A stretch of 64,000 nt of DNA, from the NCBI RefSeq assembly GCF_035222375.1, contig NW_026946366.1, forward strand, positions 682,001-746,000, in the 5' to 3' direction. This DNA comes from Podospora pseudocomata (lineage: Eukaryota; Ascomycota; Sordariomycetes; Sordariales; Podosporaceae). The notes beneath the pieces were generated by a model, which made no database searches, was not told where the DNA came from, and worked only from the letters and a program-made list of their open reading frames with translations. Below, piece after piece: positions 31,520 to 41,817 of the stretch. A program made the position numbers and the translations under genes. Every line of letters starts with the position of its first letter. Within the stretch, counting starts at the first letter, position 1.

Positions 31520-33193
31520 ATGCCCGACACCTCTCGCCAAACCTTGCCACACGTCCATGATGTGGTCATCATTGGTGCCGGGCCTTGTGGTCTAGCAGTA
31601 GCAGCACGACTCCGTGAAAAGGCTCCAGGTGCTATTTTCACAGACGAAGAGCACAGGAGACACCGGTTTTTGCATCGCTATGGACGATCCATGCCGCTGA
31701 AGCAAGTGAGAAACGGTCGGTTCACATGCTGCGGCCGCCCAACGGTAAGCGATACACAAGATCTCGATATCATGGCGCTCGATGCCACCCATGACGACTG
31801 GTGTGGCCGCTGGAACAAGCTGTTCAAGTGCTACGACATTGAACATCTCCGAAGTCCCATGTTCTGGCACGTTAGCCCAGTTGACCGCGATGCTCTCCTT
31901 GGGTACGCCTATTCGCAGAACCGGGAGAATGAGTTGCTCGAGATTCACCACTGTGTCGGAAAAGAAGTCAGCAAGCACATGCGGAAGAGGACCCGGACGC
32001 AGAAGTGCTCAGCCCACAGTGCTTGCAACGCCAGAGTTGAGATCAACGAACGGGACCGCATCGACTACTTCAACCCTTCTCAGGCCCTCTTCTCTGATCA
32101 TTGCCGTGCAGTCGCTAGCAGGTACCATCTCTGCGATGGTGTCGTCAAGAAAGAGTCCGTCCAAGACATCAGCTTCGACGTGGTCCAAGGCATCTCTGTC
32201 AACGACGAACCCCTCTTCACAGTCACCACAGACCGGGGCCCTCAGTATGCCCGAACCGTCGTCCTCTCTGTCGGACCAGCAAATCAACCTTCCATCCCAC
32301 GTCACGCCTTCAAAGCCTTCTCGGCAACAGAATCCCTCCCTCAAGTCTGCCACAGCACCCAAATCGAAACCTTCCCCGACACCGTCGTTCGCACCAGGAT
32401 GACCAACGGCCAGAGAACCAAGGTCCTCGTTATCGGCGGCGGTCTCACCTCAGCCCAACTTTCTGACCTCGCCATCCGCAAAGGCGTCACCAAAGTTTGG
32501 CACCTGATGCGCAGTCCGATTGCCATCAAGACCTTCGACGTCGAGCTCAGCTGGATGAGCAAATACCGCAACCTCGAACAGGCCTACTTTTACTCTGCCG
32601 ACACGGACGAGGAGAGATTGCAGATGGTGAGAGCTGCCAGGGGAGGTGGGAGCATTCCACCGAGATACCACAAAAAGTTGAAGGATCACATCTCTCGTGG
32701 CAGGCTGGAGTTGCGGACGGAGACAAAGTTGGTGAATGCGCAGTTTGTAACCACTGAGGCGGGTGGTCGGTGGAAGGTCGAAACTGAGCCGGCGATTGAG
32801 GGTATACCGTCATTCGACTTCATCTATTTTGCGACGGGAATTGAGACAGACGTTGCTGCGCTACCGTATCTGCAGACCATGAGGGAAACGCACCCCATTG
32901 ATGAGATGGGAGGGCTGCCGTGCTTGACTGAGCAATTGAAGTGGAAAGATGACGTGCCACTTTTTGTGACAGGAAGACTGGCTTCGCTGAGGTTGGGAGC
33001 TGCTGGTCCAAATCTTGGTGGGGCGCGGACGGGTGCTGAGCGGATTGCCTTGGCCATTCAGGAGCATTTTGAGGAGTGCAAACGCGAGGATAAGATCAGT
33101 GGGGACATCGCTGCCGCCGATAAGGACGAGAATGAGTGGGAGCGGTTTGTGCTTGGGCGCGGAAGCAAGTATTCATGTTTGGTCGAGCACTAG
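31520..33193 (+). CDS. FAD/NAD(P)-binding oxidoreductase, flavin monooxygenase-like
   Basis: Single exon, 557 residues. The N-terminal dinucleotide-binding motif VVIIGAGPCGLAVAARL lies at about 15-31, and a second Rossmann motif VLVIGGGLTSAQLSDLA near 302-318 suggests NAD(P)H binding, as in lysine/ornithine N-monooxygenase-like and related enzymes. FDFIYFATGIETDV near 430 matches the conserved ATG loop of flavin monooxygenases. There is no signal peptide or membrane segment, so it is cytosolic. The substrate cannot be told. The leader 31215-31519 holds no gene. The first part is C-rich and the last third G-rich on the sense strand. Confidence 0.85.
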   Translation: MPDTSRQTLPHVHDVVIIGAGPCGLAVAARLREKAPGAIFTDEEHRRHRFLHRYGRSMPLKQVRNGRFTCCGRPTVSDTQDLDIMALDATHDDWCGRWNKLFKCYDIEHLRSPMFWHVSPVDRDALLGYAYSQNRENELLEIHHCVGKEVSKHMRKRTRTQKCSAHSACNARVEINERDRIDYFNPSQALFSDHCRAVASRYHLCDGVVKKESVQDISFDVVQGISVNDEPLFTVTTDRGPQYARTVVLSVGPANQPSIPRHAFKAFSATESLPQVCHSTQIETFPDTVVRTRMTNGQRTKVLVIGGGLTSAQLSDLAIRKGVTKVWHLMRSPIAIKTFDVELSWMSKYRNLEQAYFYSADTDEERLQMVRAARGGGSIPPRYHKKLKDHISRGRLELRTETKLVNAQFVTTEAGGRWKVETEPAIEGIPSFDFIYFATGIETDVAALPYLQTMRETHPIDEMGGLPCLTEQLKWKDDVPLFVTGRLASLRLGAAGPNLGGARTGAERIALAIQEHFEECKREDKISGDIAAADKDENEWERFVLGRGSKYSCLVEH

Positions 33194-34287
33194 AGATGAG
33201 CAAGTACCCCGAAATGGAAAGAGTGAAGCATTCGCCGTGTCCGATTTCAGATGGGAGATGTGAGATGTGGTGAAGAAGTGGACCCGGATGTCGTCAAATC
33301 AAGGACTGGCGACGCCGGAGCGGGAGCCGGCAAGTGGGGCTCTTGCAGACGCGATCGGTCGGCCTTTCCGTTGCATCCGACTGCCAGCCGTCCAAGTCTA
33401 ACATCATAGCTTCGCTTAAGCCAATCGCAATAATTGAATGAAACGATGTTACTCCAATTCTAAAACATGCGATTGAGTCTGTTGGGAATGTTACAGAAAG
33501 CAAAAAGAAGCCGAGGTTCAAGCCGTTGTTTCTCAACGTTTTTTTCACTGTTAAATCCACTTGGCTGTTGGCTTGGCATAAAAGATAAAATACAGTGGAG
33601 ATCAGGGGCTCCATTGTAGACCCTGTACCCTAACCCTTCGTTCTCTCCTTTTTCTCTCAGTCATCTCCATGCGAGCCCGATTGATGAGAGAATGTGGCAC
33701 AGCTGCATTTTTTATTATAGTCGGTAGCTAGAGAAAAGCAGAGCCTCATCAGGGGTCGTATTAGCTCCTGTAGGACCATGCCTGGTCCCTGCGTTGGCAC
33801 ATGTCAAAGATGATTCGGTGTTGCATTGTCAAAATCAGGGTCAAATCTGACAGGGCTGATCCGCAGGGATGCCTTGATGCTGCATGGTCCTTGTCAACAT
33901 GCTGCCAACGATGAGACTCCACACACGCGATGGGACCCGATAAGCAATGCTGACCTACCACATTTGTGACTGCCTGACGGCTCGACAACGCCATCTTGAG
34001 TCCTATCAGGGCATTTCCTGGACAAAAGCATGGGTCGTGTGTCTATCCCTGAACCAATACGTTAGCTTAAGATTGTGACACCCGCCAATCTGATCCAGCC
34101 TCGAACATATTTAATGACAGCGTTATCCCTCGTCAGACAGAGATGTTTCTAGCCTTATCCTTGTTTTTGTTTTTCACAACTCTCTTATCCTCGTGGTGAA
34201 ATATCACGCTCATTCTCACCCTCACTCCCACATCGCCACCCCTTCACACCCACCATCCAGTTGTTACCTCTCCAACTCCCATCCATC
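33194..34287. other. Gap without recognised gene
   Basis: Between the two FAD enzymes. T-rich leader near 33630-33660 and a CT/CA-rich leader before 34288. No gene supported. Confidence 0.4.
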
Positions 34288-35613
34288 ATGACAGCCACAA
34301 CCCCCCTAAAAGTAATAATAATCGGCGGCGGCCCCATCGGCCTCACCCTCGCCCAAATCCTCACCTCCGCCGGTGTCGACTTCACCATCCTCGAACGCCG
34401 CTCCACCGTCACCCCCGAAGAAGGCGCCGGCATCGCCATCGGACCCACCTCCTTCCGCCTCTACGACCAGCTCGGCCTCCTTCCCCAAATGGAAGCCATC
34501 TCCACCCCCATCCCCCACAAGCACGTCCTCCAACGCGACGGCAAAGTCTACAACTCGTACGAATTCCACCTCCGCGCCTGCCACGGCCGCGCAATGGCCT
34601 TCCTCCACCGTCTCGACCTCGTCACCACTTTATTCAGCACCCTCCCGGATGACGCCAAAGCCAAAATCCACGTCAACAAATCCCTCTCCGACATCGCCCT
34701 CACCCCTGAAGGCGTAACCGTCACCTGCGCCGATGGCACTTCCTACAACGGCACCCTCGTCATCGGCGCAGACGGCGTCCACTCCAAAACCCGCAAGATA
34801 ATGAACTCCCTCTCCAACGCCCCAGAGTCCGAAACCCTCCCCTTTGAAACAACCTTTCAAGGCCTCTTCGGTAACTTCCCCCGACTATCCCTCCCCGGCT
34901 CGGAAATCGAGCCAGGCCACGACTGGGAGTGCCATTCCGGCGGTGTGTCTTCCCAGTTCTTCGTCGGGAGGGACAGAGGCTGGTTTATCATCTACCGACC
35001 TCTCCCTGGCGGTCCTACGAGGGAAAGAATCGATTACACGGATGAGGACATCAAACAGTTCGCGGAAGATGTCAAGGACATGCATGTGACAAATAAACTG
35101 ACTTTTGGGGATGTTTTCAAAAATGTCAACAAGGCTGGGTTGACACAGCTTCAGGAAGGTGCTGTCAAGAATAGGAGTTGGAAACGGATTGGGTTGGTGG
35201 GTGATGCGTGCGATAAGATCACGCCGAATGTGGGGTTGGGGTACAATAACGGGGTCTTGGACGTGATTGTGCTTGGGAACTTGCTCAAAAAGTTGAATGA
35301 GAGTGGGGAGGAGATCACCGAGGAGAAGGTGGGAAAACTGTTCAAGGAGTATCAGGCTGAGAGGAAGGAGTTTTCAGAAAAAGTGGATGATGCGGCCAGA
35401 GGGGTCATCAGAACGGTTACACATACGGGATTCATGAAGTACTTGCTTGATCGGTGGATTAACCCGGTCTTGGGGTTGGACAAGCTGTATGGTAGCAAGG
35501 TGATGGGGCCGTTGATGGCGAAGCAGCAGGTGTTGGAGTGGTTGGAGGAGAAGAATGGGATTGATGGGAATATTCCATGGGCGCACAAGGGACTGGTTGT
35601 CACGAAGGCTTAG
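34288..35613 (+). CDS. FAD-dependent monooxygenase (PHBH / PaxM-like class)
   Basis: Single exon, 441 residues from ATG 34288; a Met nine codons upstream lies before the leader-like CATC and is less likely. The three class A flavoprotein motifs are present: GGGPIG at 13-18 (VIIIGGGPIGLTLAQIL), the DG motif IGADGVHSKTR near 158-168, and the GD motif GLVGDACDKITPNVGLGYN near 301-319. The C-terminal half is helical without a clear membrane anchor, although hydrophobic stretches occur. Such enzymes hydroxylate or epoxidise small molecules, often in secondary metabolism, but no backbone synthase is in the window. Sense-strand composition flips from C-rich to G-rich near the middle. Confidence 0.85.
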   Translation: MTATTPLKVIIIGGGPIGLTLAQILTSAGVDFTILERRSTVTPEEGAGIAIGPTSFRLYDQLGLLPQMEAISTPIPHKHVLQRDGKVYNSYEFHLRACHGRAMAFLHRLDLVTTLFSTLPDDAKAKIHVNKSLSDIALTPEGVTVTCADGTSYNGTLVIGADGVHSKTRKIMNSLSNAPESETLPFETTFQGLFGNFPRLSLPGSEIEPGHDWECHSGGVSSQFFVGRDRGWFIIYRPLPGGPTRERIDYTDEDIKQFAEDVKDMHVTNKLTFGDVFKNVNKAGLTQLQEGAVKNRSWKRIGLVGDACDKITPNVGLGYNNGVLDVIVLGNLLKKLNESGEEITEEKVGKLFKEYQAERKEFSEKVDDAARGVIRTVTHTGFMKYLLDRWINPVLGLDKLYGSKVMGPLMAKQQVLEWLEEKNGIDGNIPWAHKGLVVTKA

Positions 35614-37298
35614 AGTGACTGCCGTGTTGGCGTTAATTTTCTGGTAAAGAATGGAATATGGCTTGATTATGGATGGGTAATGGTTGGGCAGGAAAACGGG
35701 TGTAAATTCTGTAATTTTTCGTAATTTTCATAGCATGAACGTGTTTGTTGGCATATTAAGAAAGTCATTGGCAAGGCGCATCATTCCTTGGAAAAGGTCC
35801 ATTTGTGTAAGACAACTAGTTCTTGGGGTGTAACGAACCAGGCACATTGCATCGCTGCAGAGTAAAGCTCGACCTTCCCCGAGGGTAGAATGGAAGATAA
35901 TTGGTTAGGTACATTAGCGCGCTAGTGCCATCATCGGATGCTGTGATTGAGTGGATGGTACGACCAGCCATTGACGAATCGGACCTTCAGTTACCCCTGA
36001 GCCCCTTAACCCCTGAAAGAAGTTCGTTGATATCAACAACCCTAACCCTCCTTTTCCCTCGCTAAAGCGGCCGCAAGGTGCCGTCCAAAGATCCTGACGA
36101 ACCCAACCACATGAAGTGAGACATCATGCGTCAGGTGATTGCAACCCCGCCATTGATGAGGCTCTGCTCGCGCTCGTTCCCCGTAGGCAGGTGGGATTGG
36201 AGCGATACAGGAGGAATACCCCCCGTTTCGCCTATCACCCTTCAGGTGTTCGCAATCCTGCCCGAGGTCCAGCTTATCTTCTGTGTCGCGATGCCATGCA
36301 TTGTGATATTGGGAACTTGATCTGCACAGTTAGTTCCGGACCTTGTCACGCGCATCAATTTATCGACCGCTTTACATCTGGACCGTGACGCTGCATGTGG
36401 GTGAAGCGTGAGGATGGGACCTGCGCCTCTTGGGTTCCCATGGGACGTTCCATCTTAAGTTCGACCCAGCTGGCCGCCGAAATTGACGCTGGCGTACACT
36501 TCATGCATGATCGTGTTTCTCTGGTTGTTCCGTGAACTGGCAATGGCTTCTCATCGGTTCAAAAGCAACATAAGGTATTTTGCTCAAAAATAGCAAATCA
36601 TTAATGTGGCGTTCGGCGTTATCCATTTCAGTGCCACTTGTCCTTCCTGCACTTTACCCCGTCATGTGTATTAGATACCAAGCATACTGATAAGTGTCAA
36701 ATGCAGTCCCTTACGCCGACGTGTAAATTGATGTCGTATTTCATGGCAACCTGTGAGACAACGTGGGGTAATACCCGCGTTCGGTGAAGAGAAGCTGGAG
36801 TTGCAGTGGTGCGCGAACCATAACCACCTGTGTGTCCTTTGTCTGATGGTGTCGAGAAGTACAATACATGGCTAGACTTGGGCCTCGTGGACACTTGTTG
36901 TTGCTGCAATGCTGCCCAACCGCAAAGATTGAACTTGGTGGCCGCTACGACCTCGGTAACACGGCTTCGTTGACAAATTTGCTCAGTGCAAGCCATGGTC
37001 ACTCATCTCTTGCTGGCGATATCGCCGAGGTTCACGAATGGTGAGCTAGAAACCTGCGAGAGGCAAGGAAGTTCGTGATCTCATAAATCGTGCTATCGTA
37101 GCAATGGGACATGATATCATCAGCTCATCAAACAGAGCCGTCGTATAAATGGGAAACCTGAAGACCCAGCAAGCAAAGACCTCAAAGAAAAAAGAAAAAA
37201 ACTCCAAGTTGGGCGTGGAATGAATTTCCCCCGTCGTCTGTGTAAGCTGCATCATTCTGATACCTCATTGCAGGCCGGAAGCCCTGCAAGCCCCAGGT
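35614..37298. other. Gap without recognised gene
   Basis: 3' flanks of the monooxygenase and of the C2H2 regulator. It contains the phrase CCCCTTAACCCCTGAAAG near 36002, echoed near 12929, and a lone CCCTAACCCT near 36039 that is too short to be telomeric. No gene seen. Confidence 0.4.
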
Positions 37299-39027
37299 CT
37301 ACTCTCCACTCCTCGGACTCATCAACAATGACCGCCGTCTCCGTTTCTTTGGCCTCTCTACTCCCAAGGGCATAGATTCCATTCCATGCCCAAGATTAAT
37401 CACCTCCTCATTGAATGCAGTTGCAGAGGCAAAGTCAACCTCTGCCAGTGTGCCTTGGAAATGAGACTTTTGGTGCTGAACGAGATTGTCTCGCCTGTTG
37501 TATGTGGAGGCACAATGATCGCAGGCGAACCTGTCCACAATTCCCTTTCCAGTTTTCCTGCTGTGCTTGATGGTCTTCTTGTGCTTCTCCAATTTTTTAC
37601 GCTGGTCTGGGCCAGCAATGGGATAAAAGCCGCATGGTTCGCAGCTAAGCACAGGTGACTGACCATATACAGTCTCGACGGGGGATCCGTCGGTGCTACG
37701 GCTCTCCTCTGTCGAATAACCCCCTCCTGCATCAGTGAAAACTGCAGGAAATGAGTTCATAATGTTGGCCTCTCCATGAGTTGTAGGCGAGTTCCATATG
37801 TGTTCGCCCGGGTCCAAGAAAGGCATGGGTCGCAAGATGGGTGATTCTTGCCAAATGTCACTGTTTCCGTATGCACCAGAAAAAGGGCAGTGGATCATGA
37901 GAGCAGACTCGGAGGCAGTCACTTGTTGAGAGTTGGGTGACGAGGTGGCAAAGTACGAAGTCGATTGTGATGTCGGTACTCCAGAAGAGACCATGTGTGA
38001 AGAATCGAGCTCAATATACTGGGATGAAGCTGGAGAAAAGTTTCTGGCATTGATGGTTTGCGATGGTTGTGATTTGGGCCACGCGCCGTCTCCTGGAGAC
38101 TCACAGGCTCCTTGTATGGTGGAATGATGACGACTATCACACATGGATGACCAGGTAGGGACAATGGCCAATGGAGTGCAGCTTGATGTGGGCGAGATGT
38201 GACTGTTGCTCGCAAAAGGAGAGTTGATGAACCCAGAGCTGGTGCTTGGGGACACGCTTGAGCTGGCTAGAAATTGTGGGCGGGCGTCCATAACGCGACT
38301 TTGAGATCCAAACCTAAGCTCTGGCATTTTCTCAAGAGGAGGCCGGGGAGCCAAGGTCCGCCTCCGTTCAGCACTCATCTCCACTGGACTAGCAGTGTCC
38401 ATCATCTCCACCGGTGACACCTTCTCAGTGTTCATGAGCTCTGGCGGCGAGGTGTTGTGTTTGGTGGGATGTGAGTAGATCTCCACAACGTGTTGATCAG
38501 GTGACGATGGTAAACCCTGCGAGTGTGTTTTCTGATGCCCATCAGACCTCGGTGAAACTTGGGCATCTTTCCAATTGTTGATGAGCTGACCCTCTTCGGA
38601 GTCCGTCTCCACAGAGCTTTGAGACCGAGATCGGCTTTTCTGAGAGGAGCTGGAAGAGGACCCAAGAAACAAGTCTGCTAGGGCCTTCTTGAATGACCTC
38701 CTATGACGAAGGAATTGCAGTCGTTCCTCAAACGCTTTGATCTGCTCTTCTTGTTTCTTCAGGACACTCTGCTGTTGCTTCACGGTACTCTCCAATACTT
38801 GAATGCGGCACTCGAAGTCCACATCCTTCTCTTCGTTCGAACTGAAACTTGTCAGTCAGCTAGACAACATTAAAGAGATGGCGTCTGACGAACCTATAAC
38901 CTGCATGGATATGTTTTGATGATAGGCTTCGTGGTGACAGGCTTGGTGGCGACGAGGTTTGAGGTGAGATGATGTCGGAACATGGTAGCTCAGATATACC
39001 AGTAATGACAGAGCTGGGAGACTCCAT
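37299..39027 (-). CDS. C2H2 zinc-finger transcription factor-like protein
   Basis: Exons 39027-38894 and 38841-37299 give 558 residues. The first exon (MESPSSVITGISELPCSD) joins through a 52-nt intron with donor GTTCGT and acceptor TTTCAG to SNEEKDVDFECRIQVLEST, an N-terminal coiled coil of about 40 residues. A long Ser/Pro-rich disordered region follows. Near the C-terminus are a degenerate finger, CEPCGFYPIAGPDQRKKLEK, and a canonical C2H2 finger, CDHCASTYNRRDNLVQHQKSH (in part), then a basic cluster, KKRRRRS, that can act as a nuclear signal. It is likely a nuclear regulator; targets are unknown. The noncanonical donor makes the first exon less certain than the rest. Confidence 0.75.
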
Positions 39028-41817
39028 GGTAACTGAGAATGCGGAATGATTGTGTTAAGTTTTGGCGTAGTGAGGTGCTTGGTAGAGCGAACAGATGATA
39101 TCAAACCGCAGAATGTAAAGGTGCCAAAGACAGGGAAGTTCGCCATTTATTAATTGTCTTTTAGCAGCGGCTTTTCTTTTAGTCTAGAAGACGACATGGC
39201 CCTTCGTCTTTAATTGGCTTCGGAACTTGCAGCAAGTGTTTGGACGTCCTGGAGGTAATTCCACGACAGGGTTCCTGCATGCCGCATCGATGGCCTCAGC
39301 ATGGCCAGTAGAAGACGGCCAATTTCCATACTTGATAACTATAGACCACTAGGGAGGCGAGTATGGCAGACCATTGGAACTAGATCGGGTGCGATATGCG
39401 TGCCGTCTGGGGAACTAAATCGGGGACCGGATGGGTAAGGGATCCTGCCGTTGGAATTCCAAAAGAGGGAAATGGATTTGTACATGGAAGTTCCATTCGA
39501 CCCCCTGTACCAACTTGGACCTGCACCGCTGACTTGGCCCGAGGCAACTGAGATTGGTTGCCTTTAACCACATGCAGGAGGCAGAATCCAGAGTAGGGGT
39601 TTTGCCAGTGGCGTCCGGATATCAACACTCAGTCCCCTCGAAGAATTCCGGAGCAAGCATGGCGCTAACGTAGCAAGACCTAGAGGCCTACATCTTGCAG
39701 GTCCGATATCGACATGTGGATGGAAGGGAGCTGAGAGGAAAAGGGCGCCTTGTAGGTCTTGAAGGATCAAGGTATCTGACGGAGAAACATATGTTAAAGA
39801 TAGAATATAAAAGCGTCTCGGGGTTTGGGGCTCCATACTGACGTTAATACGCGGTTTGTTACCCGTGCAGAGAGACTTTGCGGAGGGTTGCCATGTGGAA
39901 TAGGTGCAGGGTGCTGGGCGAGGCTCCAACGCATTCTTGTGAGATGTAATCCCAATATCAAGGCGGGCTGATGACAGCATTTGGAGACCGGACATGGGAA
40001 CATGGCAGAGAGCCAGGAAGGGATGCTTCCGAAAGTGAAGAGGAAAGATGGCTAGATATAGCACCTTCTTTGCCTCCTCTTCGATAGCCAAGACATGGCC
40101 CCCAAAATTGCCTTCGTCTGGGATGGAAAAAGGGCCCCCATACGCCGCGGCCCCCACACGCCGCGGCCCCCATATTTTATGAAAAAACTTGAGGCTTGCA
40201 AGGAAACAGCAGAGACAACAGCAGTGAGTATGTGGCTCAGTGGCCTTGTGGTTGCTCCGGCCGATATCAGATCGACACCATGGAATTCAGGCAGGCTGGG
40301 CAAGCCGAGCTGGAGGGGGTGCTCGAGAGAGCGTAGTTACCGACGAAAGCCATTGGATAATTGATAGACACCGCTCATTTGGGCGAGCCAGATGTTCAGT
40401 TGGGCTAGGCAAGGTCGACCTCAAAGGTAGAGAGCATGTCAATGAAGTGACAGGATCCCCTAAAGATCAACTCAAAGATGGTTTCCCCGATGGCATCCAT
40501 CGACGTTGATTTACCCCGCTCAATGAAGCTTGAGCAAATCACAATAGACCCGGAGAGATTGGGCCAGTTGATTGGCCCATCTTGACCGGCAACGGTAATG
40601 CACTAAGCCAGAGCAGGCAAGAAAGGAAGAATGTCCATTCCTCAGCATCAGGCGAGGCAAGTCACACTTTCCAGGTGATAATCAGAAAGGGAAAGTTCTC
40701 GCCCGCGAGATGATTCAGTGTCTGAGACGCCAATGATAGAAGAGCTTATGTGTACTAATTCCATACAAAGCTCGTGTCTAGATGACCTGTTGAAGTGGAC
40801 GGTGATATCGGGGATATCACTATCACCCAGTTCAACACGATTTCATGATAGATCCCTTATATAAGCTCGTGTGGTTGAGTAATGGACGGTGACAGTTAGC
40901 GTCTCACACGAAGTACGAGCAGCCTCCGATACTCGGATGATAACAGCAGAACGGGGGGCTTCACTTTTCCAATTGGGGTGTTGCAAGGCTACGGTCAGCG
41001 GCACGTCCATCGACCATTGTTCGGCATGATGTGGACGCGATACTGACCAGAAACCTGGGTGAGATCGATGCTAACCCACAGCTGCTGCTGGGGTTTGTAT
41101 TGTGAGGCCTGCTTTCAGCTTCTTTCTTGTTATCGCTGGGCAGATACACTGCGGGGTAAACATGAGCCGCACTCAGATCACGGGCGAGAAGGAGGCCTTG
41201 GGAGCCTGCGCAAGCACATCATACAAAAAGACTCGGACTTCTGTCTTTTTGACAATGCAGACATAGAATGTTGTCAATTGTTAGGCCTGGCCCACTGACA
41301 TGCGCCAAAATCAATCTCGGCTCTCCATTATTTTGTATCAAACATGCCAAGACAACTCTCCGCACAGCCTTCGTCCAGGGGTTGGGGCGCAGATAATGCG
41401 CAGCTGCATGTCGATTTGATCCAATTGTCTTTGCCCATCCACTGGCGGCCGCCCTGGATAATGGAATTTGCCAATCAGCGGGCATTCAGTTGAGAGTTGG
41501 AGGGGAGCAAGAGGGGCCAGCGCGCAGGCAGACGCCCCGATTTCTCACATCCTCAGTCAGCCAGCCTATGAGATGTTGTCCTATCCATGCAACTACGGCA
41601 GCTGTCTGCAAGTGTTCTCCTGCAGTAGCCAGTCCAAGGCGTCCCGGCCGCCTGTGCCTCAGATCCCTCCCACTTCCATGGTCTCAATCCTCCCCCAGCT
41701 TATAAGAGCTATCAGCCCGGAACCCCGCCCTCACTTTCCCCTTGAACCTTTGCAGCAAGACCATTGCTCTCTGGTCTTCGTGTTATACAGCTCACCCCCA
41801 CCTCCACATCCACAATC
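39028..41817. other. 2.8-kb stretch without recognised gene
   Basis: Holds a perfect hairpin-like inverted repeat, GTGATATC-GGG-GATATCAC, near 40802-40820, and a doubled GC-rich phrase (CGCCGCGGCCCCCA) near 40141-40170. A 197-codon minus-strand frame at 39564-40157 has no signal, domain or neighbour support. The last 400 bases are the CT-rich leader of the gene at 41818. Confidence 0.35.

Noticed and set aside
36030-36055. Telomere-like CCCTAACCCT
   Set aside because: Only one and a half units, with ordinary genes on both sides; not an interstitial telomere.
31520-39027. A secondary-metabolite cluster around the two FAD enzymes and the C2H2 regulator
   Set aside because: No polyketide, non-ribosomal peptide or terpene backbone gene is present, and the intervals are over 1 kb; association is not supported.
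39564-40157. A 197-codon minus-strand frame
   Set aside because: No recognisable domain, composition follows a GC-rich repeat phrase at its start, and two other frames overlap it equally well.
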